Below are positions 37,001 through 43,653 of a DNA stretch of 64,000 nt, piece by piece. Location: the NCBI GenBank assembly GCA_007745635.1, contig CP036272.1, forward strand, positions 5,974,816 through 6,038,815, in the 5' to 3' direction. Under the pieces are notes generated by a model, which was given only the letters and a program-made list of their open reading frames with translations, was not told the origin of the DNA and did no database searches. This stretch comes from Stieleria bergensis. GTDB lineage: Bacteria > Planctomycetota > Planctomycetia > Pirellulales > Pirellulaceae. The stretch's first letter is position 1. Each line of letters starts with the position of its first letter. The position numbers were made by a program, and so were the translations under genes.

Positions 37001-37498
37001 TTTTTCCCGGATGCAGATCAAAACAACTACGGCGAATCGATTGGCCCGACCGTTTATGATTTCCGCTACCACCTGGGCGATCGCTATTCATTGATCAGCG
37101 ACGGCTACTTTGATTGGTTTGGCGGCGGCTTACGCTCGGTCAGTGCTGGCCTGCGATCGAGTCGCCCTGGAACTTCCAACTGGTACGTTGGGCTGTTGTC
37201 ACTTGAAGGCCCCATCAGCAGTACGGTGCTGCGAACAACAGTCGATTACCGCATGAACGAAAAGTGGATCTTCAGTGGCGGCACGACGTACGACTTTGGC
37301 AGCGTTGGCAACATTGGCCAGTCCTATGGTTTGACGCGTATCGGTGAATCCATGCTGGTCAGACTGCGCATGAATATTGATCACGGACGCGATACCGTCG
37401 GCTTAGGATTCTTGATCGAACCGAGGTTCTTTGCCCGCACCCTGGGCTCGATCGGTGGTGGAATGATTCCGCCACCAGGCATCGAAGGGCTAGAATAG
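34088..37498 (+). CDS. LptD/OstA-like outer-membrane protein
   Basis: A large (up to 1136 residues) exported protein. The leader VAWLFCLALAGSHVLA is preceded by ~50 residues; the start (TTG 34088, or GTG 34241) is uncertain because no ribosome-binding site is visible. Two OstA-like beta-jellyroll segments occur: QASLLEGDVQLQRGETKLSS and IEMYLEGDVVFRAGENIIYA, separated by a Pro/Asn/Gly-rich region. From about residue 530 (FVFLGGVPVLYWPTFSTTLS) to the end the protein alternates polar and hydrophobic residues in Tyr/Trp-rich strands, as expected of the LptD barrel, e.g. GFALGTQLEYDTPRFFRW. LptD inserts lipopolysaccharide into the outer leaflet. No LptE or other lpt gene is adjacent. Confidence 0.78.
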   Translation: MSGTEAFTESLTQAAEKTVSGARANDAPVRCQFLSLIGSLRGPLSATPQRLVAWLFCLALAGSHVLADPPPLDQSWQPQDNAFQSTATASPETTNQQASGLGPQISIQARLVHRWQIGDAQASLLEGDVQLQRGETKLSSKRVLLVSDGPQGRVRNRLVTEKDSDSNGVNRSPATAVWISKDVPSIDAPNYRGKPKTDPFLLQFLPDRAVTAIGGPANQNSPAELPPMNASLIENGPTQAAMYNQELGANGGAIMQPGGIELPTDSAVQQTRFPQVGNPPAAVNPLPAPNGPPPEFIAPAPAGQIPPATSGSGGSSFQLSAGSGKMLQIGARDGTREPELTHTQREGTKEWITMARGGVSVQINDVNAQLPSGQAINFASVSLSADNVVVWGQQGLIDLFQKSDQQPGEIEMYLEGDVVFRAGENIIYAQSMYYNVDRQAGTILDAEAITSIDAYQGVARVKAEVLQQIGPGYFRAFDAAVTSSRMGVPKYWLQSEQLQLLQQTMPVYDPTTGTMQPRRTAKVSADNSFVFLGGVPVLYWPTFSTTLSRPAFYLTNLKVGSDSAFGTQILLDWDLFQLLGYDKAPENVTWEMSTDYLSKRGFALGTQLEYDTPRFFRWIGPTRGRMDFWGIHDTGFDQLGRDRMMLTPETSTRGRWIWDHRQQLGSGWELVGNVGWISDRNFMEQYLEREWDNLADPATGLRLRRYAGNHLLDIHADFRVNPFFQDTQRLPAIDHYMLGGSILNDRVSWQMNNHISYSDTNVADIAKDPAEAAENFALPGEADRSGLIASTKQELSTVLPVGPFNLRPIASLQASYYGQDINGNSTGRLLGQGGLQMNLPMMKVDRSIHSKLLNMNGLAHKVDWRAEYWYAKSDQNLDDLPLYNSLDDNAQEQFRRRFIGDTFGGALPARFDPRTYAFRQGIQTDLVSPSDDIVDNLQSLTLGMHHRFQTKRGIPGQERIVDLIQFDLDTLFFPDADQNNYGESIGPTVYDFRYHLGDRYSLISDGYFDWFGGGLRSVSAGLRSSRPGTSNWYVGLLSLEGPISSTVLRTTVDYRMNEKWIFSGGTTYDFGSVGNIGQSYGLTRIGESMLVRLRMNIDHGRDTVGLGFLIEPRFFARTLGSIGGGMIPPPGIEGLE

Positions 37499-37831
37499 TC
37501 AACGCGTCTCGGTCTGCTGATGCACCCAAGCTGCATAGTCGGCAGGCGCATCCGCGGCGTGAATCCAAATGACCTGTGGCACTTGATAGGGATGATGCTC
37601 GGCAAGCAGTTGCTCCACCCGTCCCTTGGCATTGACGGTTGTCTTAATGACCAATCGCACTTCACTCTGCTGACAGAGCTTACCGTCCCAGCGGTAAAGG
37701 CTTTGGATCGGAGCATCCAACTGCACACAAGCGGCCGCACGCTGCTCAATCAATTTCTGTGCCAATGCGTTTGCTTCGGCAACTTCGGCAACCGTCGTTA
37801 AACAGAGACACAGAGCGGGATCGTTACGCAT
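37499..37831 (-). CDS. cutA: CutA divalent-cation tolerance protein
   Basis: CutA1-type trimeric signalling-fold protein of 110 residues. The conserved features are LCLTTVAEVAEANALAQKLI, ACVQLDAPIQSLYRWDGK and the following EVRLVIKTT, with the late HPYQVPQVIW. CutA proteins bind copper and other divalent cations; their physiological role remains debated. The length and motif order fit the family well. Its stop lies immediately next to the stop of the LptD-like gene on the other strand (37498/37499), leaving no space for a separate terminator. Confidence 0.93.
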   Translation of the reverse strand: MRNDPALCLCLTTVAEVAEANALAQKLIEQRAAACVQLDAPIQSLYRWDGKLCQQSEVRLVIKTTVNAKGRVEQLLAEHHPYQVPQVIWIHAADAPADYAAWVHQQTETR

Positions 37832-38242
37832 GACAGTCGACGTGGGACGAAGGGTGAACGAAGGAGACAGCGACCACGGTGATCAAGCAGTGGTCATACG
37901 AAGGGAGGCGCGTCTTCAAGCAGAGCGGTGTTGCTGCAATCGCACGCACCATGCTACACCACAGACAGTGTCGATGACATCGGACGCCAAGCGGTTGAGC
38001 TTCAGAGCACGCTTGGATCCCCAAACCACGCCTAACTGAGACGCAGTCTCATTAGTAACGCAGCAAAATCAGGGGCTGGAATTAGAACCATTCTCAACAA
38101 AGGAAAATGTCGGTAAATCGAGGTCAAAATTGGCAAAATGCGCTGAGATCTCGCTTGTCGAACCGACGATCCAAGCGCTATGGTTTGTCTCTGCCGCGAC
38201 ATCGCACTCAAACGTCCAACTACTAACCCGAGGTGAATTGAT
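37832..38242. other. Divergent intergenic region upstream of the ferritin-like gene
   Basis: About 410 bases between cutA (minus) and the ferritin-like gene (plus). A small inverted repeat AGAA-CCA-TTCT (about 38084-38094) lies 150 bases upstream of the ferritin-like start. A GAGGTG ribosome-binding site is at 38230-38235. No coding frame is supported. Confidence 0.4.
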
Positions 38243-38695
38243 ATGGATTTGCAAGCCGTCATCGACCAATTGAACGAATGCCTGAAACACGAGTGGACAG
38301 GTGTTGCTCAGTATTCACAAGCCAGCTTCATCGTCGAAGGCGTTTGGCGTGAAGTTTACGCCAGCACCTTCCAAGACAATGCTGAGGAGTCCTTTGGACA
38401 CGCCAAGCTTGTCGGCGAAAAGATCTCTGCGTTGGGTGGAGTGCCTGCTGTGACTCGCAACGAAATCAAGCAGACTCGTGACCTGAAAGAGATCCTTCAG
38501 AACAGCTTGGATTTCGAATCCAAGGCTGTCGAGATGTACAGCAAAGCGCTGGAGCTCGCCGAAGGCAACCGACCCTTGGTGATCTTCCTGGAAAACATCT
38601 TGGAAGAAGAGCAACAAGGCGTCGACGAGTTCACGCTGCTGCTTCGCAACAGTGGCTCGGCCGATGTCTCTGCTAGCGACAGCAAAACAGCTTAG
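38243..38695 (+). CDS. Ferritin-like (bacterioferritin-type) diiron protein
   Basis: A four-helix ferritin-superfamily protein of 150 residues. Diiron ligand candidates occur in the expected order: Glu in LKHEWTGVAQYS (helix A), Glu and His in DNAEESFGHAKLVGEKI (helix B), Glu in LDFESKAVEMYSKALE (helix C) and Glu in ENILEEEQQGVDEFTLLL (helix D). There is no signal peptide, so it acts in the cytoplasm. Bacterioferritin-like proteins store iron or detoxify iron and peroxide; whether a haem-binding Met is present cannot be decided by eye. It is preceded by a good ribosome-binding site and followed by three hairpins. Confidence 0.85.
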   Translation: MDLQAVIDQLNECLKHEWTGVAQYSQASFIVEGVWREVYASTFQDNAEESFGHAKLVGEKISALGGVPAVTRNEIKQTRDLKEILQNSLDFESKAVEMYSKALELAEGNRPLVIFLENILEEEQQGVDEFTLLLRNSGSADVSASDSKTA

Positions 38696-38717
38696 TCGCC
38701 TCGTTGCAGCCAAGTTC

Positions 38718-38808
38718 GCGCGGCCCTTGGCCGCGCACTCTATTCCAACAGCGGCGAACTGCCGCTTGGATCGATCGAGACAGCACATCCAGGCGAGGTG
38801 TCTCGCCT
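38718..38808. terminator. Three consecutive hairpins downstream of the ferritin-like gene
   Basis: Three perfect stem-loops in 90 bases between two convergent genes: GCGCGGCC-CTT-GGCCGCGC (38718-38736), AGCGGC-GAACT-GCCGCT (38750-38766) and AGGCGAG-GTGT-CTCGCCT (38791-38808). None has a long T-run, so this may be a bidirectional terminator, an RNA-stabilising structure or a REP-like element. Confidence 0.55.
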
Positions 38809-38838
38809 TGTCCCGCCAGCCGCAGACCGCTGGCTCGG

Positions 38839-39633
38839 TTACCGACGAAGTCCGTCAGGCAGAATGCCGTTTTCGACTTCCTCGTCCCACTGATCCATCA
38901 GCGGCCATGATTCGGCCAGCGTCCCGAAGTCGGCCATCTTTAAATAGCCTTCGACGCGACGGATGGTTTGATTCAGGAACTCGGAGTCATTGGCAAAAAT
39001 GGGGCCATGACTAGGGGCCAACCATTTGACATCGCTGTCACGAATCCGCTTGAGCGATTCGACGAAGGCCTTGATATCGCTGCCGTGATGAGCATCAATC
39101 GCTCCGATGCATCCGTCGCGATAAATGTTGTCTCCGCTTAGCAGTACATCGCCGATGCGAAACGCTAATTGGCTGTTGGTGTGTCCGGGTGTGTGCCAGA
39201 CTTCAACGTTCAGATTGCCAACCTGGATGGTGTCACCGTCACTGACTTCATGATCGACATCAACCTTGGGCATTTCCAAGGACAAGCCTTGAGCCTCGAT
39301 CGCAGCCATCGTCCACAGCGGATCGCCTTCTGCTAAGGGCTTGACGGCGGCGGGATGAGCATAGACGGGCGCTTTCAATAATGTCTTCAGTTTCGCCAAG
39401 CCCTGCACGTGATCGACATCAGCGTGCGTGGCGATCAGTGCTTTGCAACGCGAGAGCGGAAAATCAAGCTTGCGAATGATTTCCACGTAGTCATCAACGG
39501 TTTCCTCATACCCAATGTCCACCAACGCCCACTCGTCCTGGTCATAGATCAGGTAAACGTTGCAGCCAAGCACCTCACGTGCCTGAAAGTTCAGCTCGAT
39601 AATCCCGGGGTAAATTGGGTTTCGTTCAATCAT
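38839..39633 (-). CDS. Metallo-beta-lactamase-fold hydrolase
   Basis: A 264-residue MBL-fold protein from the ATG at 39633 (the frame extends to 39657). The active-site motif reads THADVDHVQG, so the usual HxHxDH has Asp instead of the second His. Other ligands are intact: VWHTPGHTNSQLAF, LLSGDNIYRDG and LAPSHGPIFAN. Enzymes of this type hydrolyse thioesters such as S-lactoylglutathione or act on sulfur compounds; the substrate is not identifiable. A role with zinc or iron is expected despite the change. It is read toward the ferritin-like gene. Confidence 0.88.
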   Translation of the reverse strand: MIERNPIYPGIIELNFQAREVLGCNVYLIYDQDEWALVDIGYEETVDDYVEIIRKLDFPLSRCKALIATHADVDHVQGLAKLKTLLKAPVYAHPAAVKPLAEGDPLWTMAAIEAQGLSLEMPKVDVDHEVSDGDTIQVGNLNVEVWHTPGHTNSQLAFRIGDVLLSGDNIYRDGCIGAIDAHHGSDIKAFVESLKRIRDSDVKWLAPSHGPIFANDSEFLNQTIRRVEGYLKMADFGTLAESWPLMDQWDEEVENGILPDGLRR

Positions 39634-39706
39634 GGAGGATGACGGGTAACGCGGCACAAGGACCGCAAGGTCAATTGGAGGATGCGAGTTGAGTCTGAGT
39701 TATAAA

Positions 39707-40771
39707 TCAAGTCAGCACATTTAACAGCCCGTCTCGATAATCTGGATAGAGCAAAGAGGGCAAAAGGTCCCGACGCAGTTTGCCATTGCTTACCCGTTTG
39801 TCCGAGTCGCTGCGCAACAGCGCCGGTGAACCCGGTGCCGGCTGAACATAGGTCGGCGCAGGGGCTCGATAGTGATCGGCAATGAAGCGATAGAAGTCAC
39901 TGCGAATCACTGGCCGGTCATCACTGACAAGATACAGACGTTCTTGCATCGAAGCTGGTCGCGGTTGCTGCAGACGATCCCAAGCAGCCATCACGGCGCG
40001 CGCCGCATCCTGGACATGAATCAGATTCAAATGCCCATGCTGTGGCGAAGCGATCGGGCGGCCTGCAATCACGTCAGCGGCTCGCGGCACTCGCCCCGGA
40101 CCATAGATCCCCGCCAGACGCAGGACCATCCAAGGACTGTTGGGACGCTGGACGTGAAGTTGCTGTTCCGCTTGCAAGTGCGCCTGGCCGCCAGGGCGAG
40201 CTGGAAACGTTGGCGATGTCTCATCAACCCAGCGGCCATCCTTTTGGTGATACACCCCGGTCGTGCTGACGTAACAAACCCGTGCATCGGTCGGCAAATG
40301 CCCCAGTAGATTGATCAAGCCTCCGACCTGCGACTCGTAACGACTGTGTCGACTCGAACGGTCATAGCTGATTGCGATCAGCACGCGGGCACCAGGGGAT
40401 AAATGGTGCAGCCCCAATCGCTGGATCGTTCGACCATCTGTCCAGTCCAGTTGGAGGGGCTGCCATGGAGAGCCAACCGCACTGGCCATAGCCGACCGGG
40501 CCGGCCTTTTGCGGTCCGCTCCCCTGGTGGTCGCGTAACACCTACCGTGACCCTGAAAGGGAGTGATCAAGCCATCAGAATGTTGCAAAGGGGCAGCCAA
40601 GCGACTTTGCTCAGGCACCGTGAACTGATTGTTTCGCCTGATCCCTAAAGTACTTTGCGACCGGACCAGCCCCCCCGCCTGGATGGCTGCTTTTTTAGAA
40701 ATCTCGGTTGCAACACAACTTCCCAGGTAGCCAGCGCCTACAATGAGCACGTCCGAGTCCACTTCATTCAC
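39707..40771 (-). CDS. NAD(P)-dependent epimerase/reductase, YeeZ-like, with an insert in the Rossmann fold
   Basis: Extended short-chain dehydrogenase-like protein of 354 residues. The nucleotide motif is DVLIVGAGYLGSCVATEISK, the active-site region VCYVSTTGVYHQKDGRWVDE contains the Ser-Thr-Thr and a Tyr, and the C-terminal part LRLAGIYGPGRVPRAADVIA is typical of YeeZ relatives. Between the first helix (KKAAIQAG) and the second strand (HGRCYATTR) there are about 40 additional residues that the family does not have; the insert starts at a run of seven G (plus-strand C, 40670-40676). It is followed downstream by the MBL gene on the same strand. Substrate unknown. Confidence 0.78.
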   Translation of the reverse strand: MNEVDSDVLIVGAGYLGSCVATEISKKAAIQAGGLVRSQSTLGIRRNNQFTVPEQSRLAAPLQHSDGLITPFQGHGRCYATTRGADRKRPARSAMASAVGSPWQPLQLDWTDGRTIQRLGLHHLSPGARVLIAISYDRSSRHSRYESQVGGLINLLGHLPTDARVCYVSTTGVYHQKDGRWVDETSPTFPARPGGQAHLQAEQQLHVQRPNSPWMVLRLAGIYGPGRVPRAADVIAGRPIASPQHGHLNLIHVQDAARAVMAAWDRLQQPRPASMQERLYLVSDDRPVIRSDFYRFIADHYRAPAPTYVQPAPGSPALLRSDSDKRVSNGKLRRDLLPSLLYPDYRDGLLNVLT

Positions 40772-40854
40772 AATGAAATCTCCATGATTTTCTTGCCTTT
40801 TCCATCGCGAAATTAAAATAGACGCTTGGTGGCATTTCCGACCTCTTCATCTTA

Positions 40855-42213
40855 TTGCACAGCACATTGTCTATTCAACGAATTATCGCCTCTCAGAGGG
40901 CCGCTTGTAAACCATCATGGCTTCGATTGAATGCCCTCTTGGCGCACTTCCCAGTGCGTGCATCAGTCGCGTTGATCGCTGCAGTGTTGCTGTTGGTCGG
41001 GTCGGAAACCACCTTCATGGGTCGCGCTGTTGCTGATCCACCTGCCGCCGATGCCCAGTCTGAAGCCGATGCCCAGTCTGAAGCCGGTTCCGAGCAGAAG
41101 CAGCAGGCAACCAAACCAGACAAAGCAACACAACTGGGCACCCCGAAGGCAGACTCCGAATCGGACAGTAACGCCAAGGACAGCGAACCGCCGAAACCAG
41201 CTAAGCCTGCTCAGAGCGTTGTCAAACCTGCGGCTGTCAAAACTCCAGTGAAGACTGCCGAGTTTCGTCCCAACGGGCGCACCTTTGTTGCCCTGCCTGC
41301 TTCCTTGAAGTCACTTGCCAAGGGAGAGGTCCCCAAGTCGCTTGACCAACTGCATGCAATGGAAGATCAGGTCAACCAGGTTTCCAAGGAAGCCAAATCC
41401 TGCACCGTTGGCATTCGAATTGGTCAAGCTCAGGGCAGTGGCGTGATCGTGACTGAAAAGGGTTACATTCTGACCGCTGCTCACGTTGCGGTTCAGCCAG
41501 GCAAAGAAGCCGTGATCACCTTCAGTGACGGCAAACGCGTCAAAGGGACTTCACTGGGCATGAACCGTTCGGTGGATGCAGGCATGATTCAGATCCTGCC
41601 TGATCAAAACGGTGGCAAGCCTTATCCCTTCGCCACACTGGGATCCAGTAAAGACTTAGCGGACGGATCATGGTGTTTGGCCGTCGGCCACCCCGGCGGC
41701 TACGACAATGCTCGTGGTTCAGTGCTGCGAGTCGGTCGAGTCCTGGCAGCGCACCCCGATCGCTTGCTGACCGACTGTGCGCTCATTGGCGGTGACAGCG
41801 GTGGTCCACTGTTTAATCTGCAAGGCGAATTGATTGGCATTCACAGCCGGATTGGCAACAACGTCGAAACCAACCTGCATGTCCCAGTTGCCCATTACGA
41901 CCGCGCTTGGGACCGCATGTCAAGCGGCGAATCCTGGGGCATGTTGCCTGGGTTCCGTCCAGCCATTGGCGTTCGCGGCAAAACCGAAGATGGCAAAGCC
42001 GTTGTGATTCATGTGCGACCTGGTTCGCCTGCAGAGAAAGCTGGCGTCAACGTCCAAGACGTGATCGTCAAATTCGGGGACAAAGAAATCACCGACTTTG
42101 ATTCGCTGAAAAAGGCCGTGACGGAAACCATGCCAGACATGCGAGTGCCGCTGATCGTCATCCGTGGTTCAGAAGAAAAGAAGCTAGTCATTCGCATCGG
42201 CAACGCTCGCTAG
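40855..42213 (+). CDS. HtrA-like trypsin-fold protease with C-terminal PDZ domain
   Basis: Exported serine protease of 452 residues (TTG start at 40855). A membrane or signal segment (ASVALIAAVLLLVGSETTFM) is followed by a ~100-residue disordered region rich in Ala, Lys, Glu and Pro. The protease domain has the complete triad: His210 in ILTAAHVAV, Asp241 in RSVDAGMIQI and Ser315 in GGDSGGPLF. One PDZ domain follows (VVIHVRPGSPAEKAGVNVQD). Such proteases degrade or refold damaged envelope proteins. It is read in the same direction as the second HtrA-like gene, about 160 bases downstream. Confidence 0.92.
   Translation: MHSTLSIQRIIASQRAACKPSWLRLNALLAHFPVRASVALIAAVLLLVGSETTFMGRAVADPPAADAQSEADAQSEAGSEQKQQATKPDKATQLGTPKADSESDSNAKDSEPPKPAKPAQSVVKPAAVKTPVKTAEFRPNGRTFVALPASLKSLAKGEVPKSLDQLHAMEDQVNQVSKEAKSCTVGIRIGQAQGSGVIVTEKGYILTAAHVAVQPGKEAVITFSDGKRVKGTSLGMNRSVDAGMIQILPDQNGGKPYPFATLGSSKDLADGSWCLAVGHPGGYDNARGSVLRVGRVLAAHPDRLLTDCALIGGDSGGPLFNLQGELIGIHSRIGNNVETNLHVPVAHYDRAWDRMSSGESWGMLPGFRPAIGVRGKTEDGKAVVIHVRPGSPAEKAGVNVQDVIVKFGDKEITDFDSLKKAVTETMPDMRVPLIVIRGSEEKKLVIRIGNAR
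41050..41085 (+). repeat. 18-bp tandem duplication in the HtrA-like gene
   Basis: Two exact copies of GATGCCCAGTCTGAAGCC, in frame, coding for DAQSEA twice, in the disordered region after the signal segment. Confidence 0.9.
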
Positions 42214-42398
42214 TGAACGCAACTCTGCGACGGACACACGGACCGGCAAAATCGATTCCTGCCTCCCCAGACGACAACTAGACACCTCCCACAAAACACA
42301 TTCCCGCATGATTTTTTGGCCCCTGGCCACCCCAAGCACGGGCTGTAGCGATACAGCGACTGATTCATAGAGTGACTTATCCATACGGTGATTCCAAA

Positions 42399-43442
42399 AT
42401 GATTGACCTTGTGAAGTACAAAACTCGTGTCGCACTGGTGATCGCAATCTTGTTATCCGGATTGCTGCCGACCAGTTCAACCTTTGCTCAGCGGCCCGAT
42501 GGCTGGGACCTGTTTGATAAAACCCCACGTCGTGTGTCGCGTGACAGCACCGCGATGCGAAGCCTGCTGCGTCCCCTGGCCGAAGCGATGCATCCCTCGG
42601 TCGTGCAAATTTTTAGCGGCAGCCGCCTGGTGTCACTGGGAACAATCGTTTCCGAAGATGGTTTTGTGTTGACCAAACGCAGCGAACTCTCCGGCGACCC
42701 CGTCACCGTTCGCTTGCCTAATGGTGAAAAGGCTTCGGCACGCGTGGCAGTGGTTCGTCGCGAGAACGACCTGGCGCTGCTGGCGATCAAATCAAACGAC
42801 GAAGATCCGACATTCAAACCGGCCAAGTTCCAGGTCGAAGAACCGCGTGTGGGCACGTTCTTGGTTTCTCCAGGACGCGATGGTCAAGTCGTCGGCTTGG
42901 GTGTTCTAGGTGTGCAGGCACGTCCGATTGCTCATAAAGGTCGCCTCGGCATTGAACTGCCACGCACCGAAGATGGCCCGGCATTGGTTCGGAGTGTCAA
43001 ACCGGCCAGCGGCGCCGATGCAGCAGGCGTCAAAAATGGGGACACGATCATGGCAATCAACGGCCAAGCACTCGCCAACGCGCGAGCGGCCTTTGATACC
43101 CTGGGCAGCATGTACCCTGGCGAAGTGGTCCACCTGACCATCTTGCGCGATGGAAACACCTTGGAACTGGACGCTCAAATGACCGATCAGAAAGTCATGA
43201 TGGAGTCCAAGAACGACACCCGCGTCAACGGCCCTCGGAATGTTCGGCTCAGTGGTTTTGAATCCGTGATTCAGCACGACACTGTGCTGCCACCGAACCA
43301 GTGCGGCGGCCCCTTGCTAGACAGCAAAGGGAACGTTGTTGGAATCAACATCGCTCGCGCCGGGCGAGTTGTTAGCTACGCTCTGCCAAGCGCCCTGGTC
43401 GTGGGCGAAATGGTTGGCATGCTTGAAGAAGCGCGACAATAG
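42399..43442 (+). CDS. Degenerate HtrA-like protein with a PDZ domain inside the protease fold
   Basis: An exported protein of 347 residues from the ATG at 42399, which begins a signal peptide (MIDLVKYKTRVALVIAILLS); a GTG at 42372 is an alternative start. The first protease barrel is recognisable (SLGTIVSEDGFVLTKRSEL), but the catalytic His position is Ser95. Asp124 is kept in ENDLALLAI. A PDZ domain (ALVRSVKPASGADAAGVKNG) occupies about 180-262. Only after it comes the strand with the nucleophile site, NQCGGPLLD, with Cys302 instead of Ser, then VVGINIAR. So the PDZ sits inside the split protease domain and the triad is Ser-Asp-Cys. It is probably a non-catalytic partner, chaperone or sensor for the active homologue upstream. 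Confidence 0.85.
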   Translation: MIDLVKYKTRVALVIAILLSGLLPTSSTFAQRPDGWDLFDKTPRRVSRDSTAMRSLLRPLAEAMHPSVVQIFSGSRLVSLGTIVSEDGFVLTKRSELSGDPVTVRLPNGEKASARVAVVRRENDLALLAIKSNDEDPTFKPAKFQVEEPRVGTFLVSPGRDGQVVGLGVLGVQARPIAHKGRLGIELPRTEDGPALVRSVKPASGADAAGVKNGDTIMAINGQALANARAAFDTLGSMYPGEVVHLTILRDGNTLELDAQMTDQKVMMESKNDTRVNGPRNVRLSGFESVIQHDTVLPPNQCGGPLLDSKGNVVGINIARAGRVVSYALPSALVVGEMVGMLEEARQ

Positions 43443-43653
43443 TCGCAAAATCGAATCGCCAAACGCCACCTGCCAGTTTTCGGACTGGCTTCTCAGCGAC
43501 GAACGATGCCCTACCATCGTTCGTCTTCTCTTGCCGCAACATCCGTCGACGGAATGCCAAACGGCCCAGAAACGCGTCGACGCAGAACAAGGTGCCTGTT
43601 CACTCGGCTTGCCAGGGTGGATTCGACCCCACAGCCGGTAACCGTTGCCAGCT

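Noticed and set aside
38084-38094. Fur box upstream of the ferritin-like gene
   Set aside because: Only AGAA-N3-TTCT is palindromic; it does not extend to the 19-base Fur consensus and lies 150 bases before the start.
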